Assembly (NCBI GenBank): GCA_036563505.1 | Contig: DATCMH010000002.1 | Location: 124,001-188,000 of the forward strand | Direction: 5' to 3' | DNA: 64,000 bases | DNA from: DATCMH01 sp036563505 | Lineage (GTDB): Bacteria; Pseudomonadota; Alphaproteobacteria; Rhizobiales; Beijerinckiaceae | In this document: positions 23,878 to 32,915 of the stretch, one piece after another | How the letters are laid out: each line of letters opens with the position of its first letter | How positions within the stretch are numbered: the first letter of the stretch is position 1 | Notes under the pieces: model-generated | Told to the model about the DNA's origin: nothing | Databases searched by the model: none | What the model saw: the letters and a program-made list of their open reading frames with translations, nothing else | Program-made: the position numbers and the translations under genes

Positions 23878-26800
23878 ATGTTCCGTGAGCTGATGACGAC
23901 CCGGCGCTTCGCGCCCCTGTTCTGGTGCCAATTCTTCTCGGCCTTCAACGACAACGTTCTCAAGAACGCCCTCGTCGTGCTAATCCTGTTCAAGATCGGC
24001 GGCAGCAGCGCCGAGGCGCTCGTGACGCTCGCCGGCGCGATCTTCATCGGACCCTTCTTTCTGCTCTCGGGCCTCGGCGGCGAGCTCGCCGACCGCTTCG
24101 ACAAGGCCTGGCTGGCGCGGCGCCTGAAGGGTGCCGAGATCGCCGCGGCCGCGCTCTCCGTCGTCGGCTTCGCGATCCACTCCATCCCCGTGCTGCTCGC
24201 GGCGCTCTTCCTCTTTGGCGTCGTGGCGGCGCTCTTCGGCCCCATCAAGTACGGCATTCTGCCGGATCATCTCGCCCGCGAGGAGCTGCCGGCCGGCAAC
24301 GCCCTCGTCGAGGCGGCGACCTTCCTCGCGATCCTCGCCGGCACGGTCGTCGGCGGCATCGCGGCGGGCGGGGGCGATCCGGTTCTCTTCGGAGCGCTGG
24401 TGCTGGGCTTTGCCGTGTTGTGCTGGGGCGCGAGCTGCTTCATCCCGGCGACCGGCGAGGCCGCGCCCAACCTCGTCGTCGACCGCAACGTGCTGCGCTC
24501 CACCGGCGCCCTGCTGCGCGACCTCAAGGCCGACCGGCGGCTGTGGCGCGGCGGCCTGATCGTGTCCTGGTTCTGGCTCGTCGGCGCCGTGGTGCTGTCC
24601 CTCCTGCCCGCTCTCGTGAAGGGCGTGCTCGGCGGCACGGAGGCCGTGGTGACGGCCTACCTCGCGGTCTTCTCCGTCGGCATCGCGGTGGGCTCAGGCC
24701 TGGCGTCCTGGCTCGCGAGCGGCCGCATCGTTCTCCTGCCGACGCCCGTCGCCGCCCTCGTCATGGGCGGCTTCGCCCTCGACCTGGCGCTCGCCGCGAG
24801 CGGCGCGAACCCGGCCTCGCCGCCGGCCGGCGCCGGTGCCATCCTCGCCTCGGGCGTGGGCCTGCGCATCCTGATCGACCTGTTCGGCCTCGCCGTCGCG
24901 GGCGGCCTCTTCATCGTTCCGGCCTTCGCGGCGGTGCAGGCTTGGAGCCGGCCGGAGGTGCGGGCCCGGGTGATTGCGGGTGTCAACGTGCTCTCCGCCG
25001 CCTTCATGGTCGTCGGCGCCCTCGTCGTCGCCGGGCTGCAGAAAGCCGAGGTCTCGACCGCGGCCCTCTTCGGCATCATGGGCGCTGCCTCGATCCTGGC
25101 CGGCGTCGTGATCCTCAAGACGCTCGAGACGAGCCCGTTCCGCGACTTCCTCTCGATCCTCTTCCGAGCCTTCTATCGCCTCGAAGTGCGCGGCCTCGAG
25201 AACGTCGACAAGGCGGGCCCGAACGCCATCATCGCGTTGAACCACGTCAGCTTCCTCGACGGCGCGCTGGCGATGTCGCTCCTCGACCGCGAGCCGGTCT
25301 TCGCCATCGATCACGGCATCGCGCAGCGCTGGTGGGTGAAGCCGTTCCTGAAGCTCACCCGCGCCATGCCCCTCGACCCGACGCGGCCGCTGGCGACGCG
25401 CACCCTCATCAACGCCGTCAAAAACGGCGAGACCCTCATCATCTTCCCCGAAGGCCGCCTCACGGTGACGGGCAGCCTGATGAAGGTCTACGACGGCGCA
25501 GGCCTCATCGCGGAGAAGTCCGGCGCCATGGTCGTGCCGGTCAAGATTGACGGGTTGGAGCAGACGCCCTTCTCGCGCCTCTCCCGCGCCCAGGTGCGCC
25601 GCCGCTGGTGGCCCAAGGTCACCGTGACGGTGCTGGAACCCGTGTCCCTCACCGTCGACCCGGCGCTGAAGGGCAAGAACCGTCGCCAAGCGGCGGGCGC
25701 GGCCCTCTACCAGATCATGTCGGACCTTGTCTTCCGCACCGCTCCGACCGACCGCACGGTTTTCGAGGCCGTGGTCGAAGCCGCCGAGCGCAACGGGCGC
25801 GGGCGGATCGCAGTGGAGGACCCGGTCACCGGCTCGCTCACCTACAAGCGCCTCCTCGTCGGCGCGCGGGTGCTCGGCACGAAGCTGATGCCGCTCGCCC
25901 CCGAGGGCGCCGCGGTGGGCGTCATGCTGCCGAACGCCAACGGCGCGGCGGTGACCTTGCTCGGCCTGATGTCGGCAGGCCGGGTGCCGGCGATGATCAA
26001 CTTCACGGCGGGCGCCACCAACATCCTCGCTGCCTGCCGCGCCGCGGAGGTCACAACGCTCGTCACCTCCCGCGCCTTCGTCGAGAAGGGCAAGCTCGAC
26101 GCCCTCGTGGCCGCCGTCGCTGGCTCGCTCCGCATCATCTACCTCGAGGACGTGCGGGCGACGGTGACCTTGAGCGACAAGCTCAAGGGCCTGCTCAACG
26201 CGGCGAAGCCCATCGCCCCGCGCGGGCCGGACGACCGCGCCGCGATCCTCTTCACCTCCGGCTCGGAAGGCACGCCGAAGGGCGTCGTCCTCTCCCACCG
26301 CAACATGCTGAGCAATGCGGCCCAGGCCGCGGCGCGGATCGATTTCGGGCGCCAGGACAAGGTGTTCAACGTCCTGCCCGTCTTCCACTCCTTCGGCCTG
26401 ACGGTCGGCCTCGTGCTGCCCCTCGTCTCGGGCGTGCCGGTCTACCTCTACCCGTCGCCCCTGCACTACCGGATCGTGCCCGAGCTCGTGTACGGCTCGA
26501 ACGCCACGATCCTCTTCGGCACCGACACCTTCCTCACGGGCTATGCCCGGGCGGCGCATCCATACGACTTCCGCTCCCTGCGCTACGTGCTCGCCGGCGC
26601 GGAGCCGGTGAAGGAGCCGACGCGGCGCACCTACATGGAGAAGTTCGGCCTGCGCATCCTGGAGGGCTACGGCGTGACCGAGACGGCGCCGGTGCTCGCC
26701 ATCAACACGCCGATGTTCAACCGCTTCGGCACGGTCGGCCGCGCCATGCCCGGCATGGAGCTCCGGCTGGAGGCCGTGCCCGGCGTCGACGAGGGCGGCC

Positions 26801-27285
26801 GGCTCTACGTTCGCGGCCCGAACGTCATGATGGGTTATCTGCGCGCTGAGAACCCCGGCGTCCTGGAGCCCCCAATGGAAGGCTGGCATGATACGGGCGA
26901 CATCGTGACCCTCGATGCCCAAGGCTTCATCACCATCAAGGGCCGGGCCAAGCGCTTCGCCAAGATCGGCGGCGAGATGATCTCGCTCGCCGCGGTGGAG
27001 ACGCTGGCGGCGGATTGCTGGCCCGGCGCCCTCTCGGCGGTGGCCACGCAGCCCGATCCGCGCAAAGGCGAGCGCCTCGTCCTCATCACCGAGGCGCGCG
27101 GCGCGACGCGCTCGGCCTTCCAGGCTCATGCCAAGGGAAAAGGCGCCTCCGAGCTGATGATCCCGGCCGAGGTCGTGGTCGTCGACAAGGTGCCGGTGCT
27201 CGGCTCCGGCAAGCTCGACTACGTTGGTGTCACAGCCCTGGTGCGCGCCCGGTCCGCGCCGGCCGAGGTGCAGACGGCGGCGTGA
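23878..27285 (+). CDS. Fused lysophospholipid transporter / acyltransferase / acyl-ACP synthetase (Aas-type)
   Basis: This 1135-residue protein has three modules. Residues about 1-420 are an MFS (LplT-like) flippase with about twelve helices. Residues about 430-620 are a PlsC acyltransferase with NHVSFLDG (455-462; the HX4D motif) and FPEGR (523-527). Residues about 650-1120 are an AMP-forming acyl-ACP/acyl-CoA synthetase with FTSGSEGTPKG (792-802) and a GYGVTET motif. In E. coli LplT and Aas are separate and re-acylate lyso-phosphatidylethanolamine; here one chain would import and re-acylate lysolipids at the inner membrane. Confidence 0.93.
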   Translation: MFRELMTTRRFAPLFWCQFFSAFNDNVLKNALVVLILFKIGGSSAEALVTLAGAIFIGPFFLLSGLGGELADRFDKAWLARRLKGAEIAAAALSVVGFAIHSIPVLLAALFLFGVVAALFGPIKYGILPDHLAREELPAGNALVEAATFLAILAGTVVGGIAAGGGDPVLFGALVLGFAVLCWGASCFIPATGEAAPNLVVDRNVLRSTGALLRDLKADRRLWRGGLIVSWFWLVGAVVLSLLPALVKGVLGGTEAVVTAYLAVFSVGIAVGSGLASWLASGRIVLLPTPVAALVMGGFALDLALAASGANPASPPAGAGAILASGVGLRILIDLFGLAVAGGLFIVPAFAAVQAWSRPEVRARVIAGVNVLSAAFMVVGALVVAGLQKAEVSTAALFGIMGAASILAGVVILKTLETSPFRDFLSILFRAFYRLEVRGLENVDKAGPNAIIALNHVSFLDGALAMSLLDREPVFAIDHGIAQRWWVKPFLKLTRAMPLDPTRPLATRTLINAVKNGETLIIFPEGRLTVTGSLMKVYDGAGLIAEKSGAMVVPVKIDGLEQTPFSRLSRAQVRRRWWPKVTVTVLEPVSLTVDPALKGKNRRQAAGAALYQIMSDLVFRTAPTDRTVFEAVVEAAERNGRGRIAVEDPVTGSLTYKRLLVGARVLGTKLMPLAPEGAAVGVMLPNANGAAVTLLGLMSAGRVPAMINFTAGATNILAACRAAEVTTLVTSRAFVEKGKLDALVAAVAGSLRIIYLEDVRATVTLSDKLKGLLNAAKPIAPRGPDDRAAILFTSGSEGTPKGVVLSHRNMLSNAAQAAARIDFGRQDKVFNVLPVFHSFGLTVGLVLPLVSGVPVYLYPSPLHYRIVPELVYGSNATILFGTDTFLTGYARAAHPYDFRSLRYVLAGAEPVKEPTRRTYMEKFGLRILEGYGVTETAPVLAINTPMFNRFGTVGRAMPGMELRLEAVPGVDEGGRLYVRGPNVMMGYLRAENPGVLEPPMEGWHDTGDIVTLDAQGFITIKGRAKRFAKIGGEMISLAAVETLAADCWPGALSAVATQPDPRKGERLVLITEARGATRSAFQAHAKGKGASELMIPAEVVVVDKVPVLGSGKLDYVGVTALVRARSAPAEVQTAA

Positions 27286-27304
27286 GTGGGACGAGCCGAC
27301 GAAC

Positions 27305-28825
27305 TCAAGTCCGCGCGAAGTCGCGCGGGCTTGCCACGCCGAAGTAGAACAGGACCTCTCCGGGCTTCGCTGTCGGGTTTGGGAAGACGAGGAAGCCGTC
27401 CATAGGCGCCGTGATCGGGGTCCCGTCGGCGCGTTGGGCGATCACCTGGCCGGCCGCGACGGCGTCGCCGTTGCGCCAGGCCGCGTCGATCCGGTCGCCG
27501 TCGGTCTTGCACAGGGTCACGTCGACCAGCGCGATCCCGAAGCGCGCCGTCACCGGCGGGGCCGGCGCGTCGATCAGACGAAGATGGGCGAGAGCGGCGT
27601 TGATCGCGCCAGTGCCCACCTCGATCACCGCGGGATCGTCGTGCTGGCCGCATTCGAGGGTGACGCCGTAGCCGCCCGCATGGCGCATGTACTCGGTCGT
27701 CCCGACCCCGTCCGAGACCGGCCGGCCCGGCAGCCCGAGCTGGCGCCGCAGCGCGAAGGCTTTCGCGAAAACCTCGAGCCAGCCGTGCATGATGGTCGAC
27801 GGCCCGAGCCGAGCCGCGAAGGCGGCCTCGGCTTCAGCATGACCATACGGGTCGAGACCGTCGTCGCTGCCGACGAGGCCCGCGAAGACGAAGGGCTCGC
27901 CCAGGCCTTTGAAGGAGTGGACGTCGAGGAGGACGTCGTGGGCGCGCAGGAGCGCGCAGAGCCGGTTGCCGACCCGGTCCTCGTAGTCTTGCGGGAGTAC
28001 CTTCTCGGTGAGATCCCGATTCAGGTTGCGGTCGCCCTCGCGGCTGCGCTGGCGATAGGCCTTGAGGTTCACGACGGGCACGAAGGTCACCGTCCCGCGC
28101 TGGATCGCGGTGCGCCCCGCGCGGATGTCGGCGAGCACCCGGCGGATGCTCTCGGGGCCGCAGACCTCGTTGCCGTGGACGGCGCCGAGCACCAGGAGAT
28201 TCGGGCCGGGCTCCAGGCCGAGGAAGCGCACGGCCTCGATCGGGCCTTCGTCGCGCACCTGGACGGGGGCACCCTCCTCCGGGCCGATGTCGATGACCAT
28301 GCCCGGCTCGAGGCGGCGCGCGAGTTCGGTCATGTGCTCTTGCGCCACCGCGACGCAGCCCGCCGTGCCGCTCCCGTCGGCGCGGGCCGCGTGGATGAAC
28401 AGGGCGCTGCCCCGCCCCTGCTCTACGACGGCGTCGTTGTAGCCGATCGGGACGATGACCTCGAAGAGAGGTTCGTCGCGCGGACGCGCGAGTCGCTCCG
28501 TCGCCCGCTCCTCGCCCTCGGCCCGGACGAGCCGATTGTAATGCGGTCCATCCTCCCCCCAGATCAGGTCGGGTGCGAGGGGGACGAAGGGGAACGCGAG
28601 GTCGCGTGGGAAGTCGGGCCGGGCCGCGGCGTCGAAGAAGCCGTAGCGCAGGGGGAAGACCCCGATCGGCGTGCGCCTGTCTCCCTCCCGCTTGAGCGAG
28701 GCCTCGATCAGGCCGCCGGCGCCGATCACGCAGGGGATCTGCCATTGGCCGATCGAGAGGGTGCCCTGGTGCGGCGCCGAGGCGCCGGCGGGAACGCGAA
28801 CCTGGATCGTGGGAAGGCGGGCCAT
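27305..28825 (-). CDS. Fusion of YkuD L,D-transpeptidase-like domain with AstE/AspA-like zinc deacylase
   Basis: A single 506-residue ORF joins two families. Residues about 20-182 match a signal-less YkuD subfamily: KREGDRRTPIGVFPLR (45-60), YNRLV (96-100), IGYND (127-131), His145 and catalytic-type Cys157 in GTAGCVAV. Residues about 198-500 match the succinylglutamate desuccinylase/aspartoacylase fold, with zinc ligands likely His217 and Glu220 (VHGNEVCGPE) and His303 (DVHSF), plus a GDRNLNRD substrate motif. No frame break is seen. It starts 13 bases after the amidohydrolase stop. Function is unknown; amide or peptide cleavage is the guess. Confidence 0.85.
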   Translation of the reverse strand: MARLPTIQVRVPAGASAPHQGTLSIGQWQIPCVIGAGGLIEASLKREGDRRTPIGVFPLRYGFFDAAARPDFPRDLAFPFVPLAPDLIWGEDGPHYNRLVRAEGEERATERLARPRDEPLFEVIVPIGYNDAVVEQGRGSALFIHAARADGSGTAGCVAVAQEHMTELARRLEPGMVIDIGPEEGAPVQVRDEGPIEAVRFLGLEPGPNLLVLGAVHGNEVCGPESIRRVLADIRAGRTAIQRGTVTFVPVVNLKAYRQRSREGDRNLNRDLTEKVLPQDYEDRVGNRLCALLRAHDVLLDVHSFKGLGEPFVFAGLVGSDDGLDPYGHAEAEAAFAARLGPSTIMHGWLEVFAKAFALRRQLGLPGRPVSDGVGTTEYMRHAGGYGVTLECGQHDDPAVIEVGTGAINAALAHLRLIDAPAPPVTARFGIALVDVTLCKTDGDRIDAAWRNGDAVAAGQVIAQRADGTPITAPMDGFLVFPNPTAKPGEVLFYFGVASPRDFART

Positions 28826-28838
28826 GGGCGAACTCCCG

Positions 28839-30476
28839 TCAGGCGGTCCGGCGATCGTAGACGACCTTGCCGCCCAGCACCGTCAGGTCGCACCGCGTGT
28901 CGTTCAGTATGTCCTCTGACGCGGCGGTGAGCAGGTTGCGGGAGAACACCGCGATATCGGCGAGTTGGCCCGGCACGAGGCGTCCTTTGACGTGCTCGCG
29001 CTTCTGCGAGAAGGCGCCGTATTCCGTGTAGGCCTGCAACGCCTCGTCGATAGAGACGCGCTGCCCCGCATCCATGACGGTGCCCTTCCACGTCTGGCGG
29101 GTGAGCATCGTGTAGAGGTTCGGGAAGGGGTTCGGATCGCAGACCGGCGCGTCGCTGCCCGTGGCAGGCTTGAAGCCGAGATCCGTCCAGGTGCGGAACG
29201 GGTAGCTGCCCAGCGCCCGCTCCTCGCCCAGAACCGAGACGTAAGCGTCGCCGAAATCGTAGATGAAGACCTGCTGCGGGCACGGATAGATGCCGGCCTT
29301 CCGCATGCGCTCGTGCTGCTCCGGCGTCGAGAAGCCGCAATGCTCGATCCGGTGGCGCCGGTCCGGATCGGGATGGGCGGCCAGCGCCTTCTCGTAGGCG
29401 GTAATGAGCTGCCCGATCGCCGCATCGCCGATGGCGTGGCAGGCGAGCTGGTAGCCTTTTTCGTGGGCGTCGAGCACCAGGGCCTCGACCTCCGGGTCGG
29501 ACAGCATCCAGACGCCCGTCGTCCCGTCCTCCCCGAGATAAGGCTTCGACATCCAGGCGGTGCGCCCGCCCGCCGAGCCGTCGAGGAAGAGTTTGACGGC
29601 GCCGATCATCAGCATGTCGTCGCCGGTTCCCGTGACGAGACCCGCTGCGTGACATTGCGGGACGATGCTGACATCCGGGTCGCCGAGCAGCGTCAGCCAC
29701 GTCCGCACCGGCAAGCGCCCTTCGCGCTTGGCCCGATGATAGGCGGCGATCTCTCCGAAGCCCCCGCGCTGGCCCACCGCCGCGTCCATGCAGCTCGTGA
29801 TGCCGTAGGACAGGAGGTAGCGCCCGCCGCGCTCGATGCCGTCGACGAGGTCGTCCTGCGTCGGCGCCGGGATCGCGGCCCAGACGGGCGCGCGGGCATT
29901 CTCGGCGAGCATGCCGGTAAGGCTGCCGTTCGCCTGCTCGATGAGGCCGCCCGGCGGCGTCGGCGAGGTCTCGTCGATGCCGGCGACTTTCAACGCCGCG
30001 GAGTTGCACACCGAGACGTGGCCGCAGGTGCGCACCACCATCACCGGGTGGTCCGGCGCGGCGCGGTCGAGCTCGGTCCGGTGCGGGTGGCGGCGGATGT
30101 CGAGCTTCGTCTGGTCGTAGCCGCGGGCGAGGATCCAGTCGCCGGGCCGTGTCACCGCGGCGCGGGCGCGGATCGCGTCGAGAAGCGACTCCAGCGTCGG
30201 CGCCGCGGCGGGCCGCGCGTCGACCCAGCCCATGGTAATGCCGAGCGAGACGAGGTGGAGATGCGAATCGTTGAGGCCCGGCATGGCGAACCGGCCCTGG
30301 AGGTCGATGACCTCCGTCGACGGCCCGACGAGAGCGTCGATCTGCGCGTTCGTTCCTGCCGCCAGCACCGTGTCGCCCCAGATCGCGACGGCCTCTGCCG
30401 TGCCCTCCGCGCGGCCGCACCAGATGGTGCCGTTTCTCAGAACGAGGCTGGCCTGCGGTGCGGCGGAGTAGGTCAT
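28839..30476 (-). CDS. Amidohydrolase family protein (YtcJ/exoenzyme type)
   Basis: This 545-residue metal-dependent hydrolase of the YtcJ-like amidohydrolase_3 group has the HLH metal motif at 72-74 (NDSHLHL), a GYDQTKLD block and the later HAIGD and RIEHCGF ligand loops. A C-terminal beta-sandwich remnant (GQLADIAVFSRN) completes it. Such enzymes act on N-acyl or N-substituted amino acids and cyclic amides. ATG 30476 is chosen because it overlaps the stop of a small upstream ORF; a very long extension upstream is spurious. It lies in one unit with the YkuD-AspA fusion. Confidence 0.88.
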   Translation of the reverse strand: MTYSAAPQASLVLRNGTIWCGRAEGTAEAVAIWGDTVLAAGTNAQIDALVGPSTEVIDLQGRFAMPGLNDSHLHLVSLGITMGWVDARPAAAPTLESLLDAIRARAAVTRPGDWILARGYDQTKLDIRRHPHRTELDRAAPDHPVMVVRTCGHVSVCNSAALKVAGIDETSPTPPGGLIEQANGSLTGMLAENARAPVWAAIPAPTQDDLVDGIERGGRYLLSYGITSCMDAAVGQRGGFGEIAAYHRAKREGRLPVRTWLTLLGDPDVSIVPQCHAAGLVTGTGDDMLMIGAVKLFLDGSAGGRTAWMSKPYLGEDGTTGVWMLSDPEVEALVLDAHEKGYQLACHAIGDAAIGQLITAYEKALAAHPDPDRRHRIEHCGFSTPEQHERMRKAGIYPCPQQVFIYDFGDAYVSVLGEERALGSYPFRTWTDLGFKPATGSDAPVCDPNPFPNLYTMLTRQTWKGTVMDAGQRVSIDEALQAYTEYGAFSQKREHVKGRLVPGQLADIAVFSRNLLTAASEDILNDTRCDLTVLGGKVVYDRRTA

Positions 30477-30634
30477 GACAGTGTGCCTCGTCGTTGGGCG
30501 GACGTTTTGATGCGGAGCACATCCTGGGCGATGAGGGCGAGCATCGCGCCTTTTAGAGCCTCGCGCCCTTTGCCGCCGGTCGGGTCCAGCAGGACCACGA
30601 TCTCGTCGGGGCTGAGCGCCTGGCCACCCGCCAT
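30473..30634 (-). CDS. Hypothetical 53-residue protein, possibly a truncated gene
   Basis: From ATG 30634 the product is 53 residues, with a DEIVVLLDPTGGKGREALK segment and a hydrophobic helix (GAMLALIAQDVLRI). It looks like the first third of a larger unknown protein. The stop overlaps the amidohydrolase start by 4 bases (ATGA), the usual sign of translational coupling. It may be a real small protein or a remnant kept for coupling. No family is recognised with confidence. Confidence 0.4.
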   Translation of the reverse strand: MAGGQALSPDEIVVLLDPTGGKGREALKGAMLALIAQDVLRIKTSAQRRGTLS

Positions 30635-30869
30635 TCTGAGCTCCCTTGGCCACGTCCTGCATAGCCGGCAGGCGGCCGGGGGCAAAGCCGCCTAAAGTTT
30701 CACCAGCCGTCCGTTTTCGGCACTTCGAAGATGCCGTTGCGGCACGTGTCACCCGGACGTCACACAGCCTAGCCGTCGACGAGCGGCGAGGCGCCAACGG
30801 CAACGAATCGTTTACCTGGTCCAGCCCTTGCTTTGTATTCGGCAACAAAACAACGAGCCGGTGGGGGCC

Positions 30870-31508
30870 ATGCGACAGATTATGTTCCGGCGCCGAGGCG
30901 CCATGGGGGGACGCGGCCTTCTCGCGGCAGTGGTCCTGGTCGGTGCCATCGCGGGAGCTCACGCCGAGACCGCGGAAGCGCCAGCCCATGTTCCGATGGT
31001 CGAAGTCGAGGTCACACCCACCCGCGCCTGGGTGGAGTTCTGTAGGCGCCTGCCCGCCGAGTGTGCCGTCGACACCAAAGAAGCCGCCATGATCCCGCTG
31101 ACGGTCGAGACCTTCGACCTCCTCAAGCGGGTCAACCGCGAGGTGAATGTCGCGATCACGCCGAAGACGGACTGGGCGCATTGGGGCGTCGAGGACCGCT
31201 GGGATTTCCCGGACGACAGCATCGGCGACTGCGAGGACATCCAGATCGAGAAGCGCCGGCGCCTCGTCGCCGCGGGCCTGCCGCGCCGGGCCCTGCTGAT
31301 GACCGTGGTGCTCGACGAGGGCGGCGACGGCCACGCGGTGCTCATGGTCCGCACCGCGTCGGGCGACCTCATCCTCGACAACAAGAAGGGCGCGGTTCTG
31401 CCCTGGTACGAGACCGGCTACGAATACCTCAAGCGCGAGGGCCAGGAGAGCCAGGACTGGGTCGCTATCGGCGAGCCGAGCGTGCCCGTCCTCGTCGCCA
31501 ATCGCTGA
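30870..31508 (+). CDS. Transglutaminase-like cysteine peptidase (BTLCP family)
   Basis: From ATG 30870 the protein is 212 residues with a signal peptide (about 1-32, AHA-E type site). It carries the bacterial transglutaminase-like cysteine protease triad: Cys121 in GDCEDIQIEKR, His155 in GHAVLMV and Asp170 in LILDNK. Family members such as LapG cleave periplasmic surface-adhesin anchors, though single-domain rhizobial homologues often lack a known substrate. It is convergent with phoH across a large inverted repeat. Confidence 0.9.
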   Translation: MRQIMFRRRGAMGGRGLLAAVVLVGAIAGAHAETAEAPAHVPMVEVEVTPTRAWVEFCRRLPAECAVDTKEAAMIPLTVETFDLLKRVNREVNVAITPKTDWAHWGVEDRWDFPDDSIGDCEDIQIEKRRRLVAAGLPRRALLMTVVLDEGGDGHAVLMVRTASGDLILDNKKGAVLPWYETGYEYLKREGQESQDWVAIGEPSVPVLVANR

Positions 31509-31573
31509 CGCGACTCGACCTGCATCGGCGAGGCCGCACTGCCATCGGCAGGATGGCTTTACCCCTGCGTCTC

Positions 31574-31761
31574 AAGGGCTGGCCGGCAAAGGCGACCGAT
31601 CCCAACGGACGACCTCATCCTGAGGTGCGAAGGCGTGAGCCTGGGCCTCGAAGGAGGGCTCCAGGACCGTATATTTCACTGGAGCCCTCCTTCGAGGGCG
31701 CTGGCGCGCCGCCTCAGGATGAGGTGAAGGTTGGGACGAGAGTTCTTTCCGGCCAGCCCTT
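31574..31761. repeat. Nested inverted repeat (family B) reaching the phoH stop codon
   Basis: Three concentric inverted repeats are visible. The outer arms are AAGGGCTGGCCGG (31574-31586) and CCGGCCAGCCCTT (31749-31761). The middle arms are CTCATCCTGAGG (31614) and CCTCAGGATGAG (31712). The inner arms are TCGAAGGAGGGCTCCAG (31648) and CTGGAGCCCTCCTTCGA (31679). The last bases overlap the TAA stop of phoH, so the element helps form the end of that gene. It fills nearly all of the 251-base gap. Confidence 0.88.
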
Positions 31762-32506
31762 AGATTCGGGCTTCCTCGAAGGCCCGCACCCACATGGCGC
31801 AGAGGCCCGAGCGGACGATGTCGTCGAGGGTAAAAGCGATCACCGGCACCGGCAGGTCGTTCGCTTCGATGAGATCCAGCACCGTGGCGAGGCCCGAGGC
31901 CTCGCGCAGGTCGCACTGGCTGACATCCCCGTTCACCACCACCCGGCAATCCTCGCCGATGCGGGTGAGGAACAGCTTCATCTCGTGGGGCGTCGCATTC
32001 TGCGCCTCGTCGAAGAGCACGAAACAGTCCGACCAGGAGCGCCCGCGCATGATCTCGAAGGGTACCATCTCGATGTCGCCGTTCTTAAGCGCGATTTCGT
32101 AGGCGCCCGCGCCGATCCGCTCTTTGATGGCCTCGATCAGGGGCGTCGCCCAGGGGGCGAACTTCTCTTCCAGCGTGCCTGGCAGGAACCCGAGTGAGCG
32201 TCCGCCCGGAACGTTGGGCCGGGTCAGCACGATCTTGGAGATGCGCCGCTGGCGGTAGAGGTCGGCGGCGTAGGTTGCGGCGATCCAGGTCTTGCCGGTG
32301 CCGGCCGGCCCCAGCACTACCACCTGCGGGTGGCGGGCCAAAGCGTCGAGATAAGCCGACTGCGTGGGGTTCAGCGGCTTGATCGGCTGAAGGTGGCGCT
32401 CCTCGTCGAACTTCCCGCGCGCGCCGTCGGCGTGCAGTTCGATCACCTCGGCTCCGGCGAAGCGGCGATGGCTCTTGCGACGCAGCTTGTCCTGACGCTT
32501 GCTCAC
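31760..32506 (-). CDS. PhoH-family ATPase
   Basis: This 248-residue protein starts at GTG 32506, chosen because GGAGGAA lies a few bases upstream; the longer ATG reading is Arg-rich and unlike the family. It has Walker A GPAGTGKT at 66-73, a TRPNVPGGRSLGFLPGT block typical of PhoH, and Walker B-like LFDEAQN at 163-169. PhoH proteins are ATPases linked to RNA metabolism and phosphate stress; this one has no KH or PIN domain. Its stop codon lies inside a repeat. Confidence 0.92.
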   Translation of the reverse strand: MSKRQDKLRRKSHRRFAGAEVIELHADGARGKFDEERHLQPIKPLNPTQSAYLDALARHPQVVVLGPAGTGKTWIAATYAADLYRQRRISKIVLTRPNVPGGRSLGFLPGTLEEKFAPWATPLIEAIKERIGAGAYEIALKNGDIEMVPFEIMRGRSWSDCFVLFDEAQNATPHEMKLFLTRIGEDCRVVVNGDVSQCDLREASGLATVLDLIEANDLPVPVIAFTLDDIVRSGLCAMWVRAFEEARI

Positions 32507-32915
32507 GGCTTCCTCCGATGCTGAGGGGTCGGGAAACGCGAACGGACGGCCCGAGGGCCGTCCGCTGAAAGGATCGAATCGTCGAGGGCGCGCCGTGCTC
32601 GCACGGCGGCGCGGGCGGGACAGGGAGGCCCTTCGAGGGCGCGGCACCGTCGCGGATGGGTGAGAATCATGCCGAACCGCCAAGGGCTGCTTCCGGGAAG
32701 CGCGGGCCGGTCCGACGACCGGCGATCACGTCCATGCAGCACACGTGCCATCGGACCTCTTACGCCTTCAGGCCCCTTGCGGAAGCCTTTCGGGAGGGCC
32801 CTCCGATTCGATCGGACGGCCCACCGCTACGCTACACTACGACTCGAAAGCCGCCAGACGGGCGATGGTTCCCCGTCCACAAGGCGGGACGGGCGTTGCG
32901 GGAATGTCGCACCCG
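32507..32915 (-). other. Gap upstream of phoH with two strong hairpins, no gene seen
   Basis: This 409-base gap holds no convincing coding region. It contains a perfect 10-bp hairpin (32543-32552 with 32555-32564) 36 bases upstream of the phoH start, followed on the minus strand by TTCGCGTTT. A second hairpin GCCGTGC/GCACGGC lies at 32592-32607. These could be leader structures of phoH. A 55-residue minus ORF ending over the phoH start was noticed but has no ribosome binding site. Confidence 0.6.

Noticed and set aside
24694..27129. 811-residue open frame on the minus strand opposite the Aas-type gene
   Set aside because: It lies wholly antisense to a well-conserved gene, has a biased His/Arg/Glu composition typical of reverse frames in GC-rich DNA, and no recognisable motif or ribosome binding site.
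32503..32670. 55-residue minus ORF ending over the phoH start (GTGA overlap)
   Set aside because: No ribosome binding site before its ATG, Arg/Pro-rich composition and strong hairpins across it; more likely an untranslated leader.
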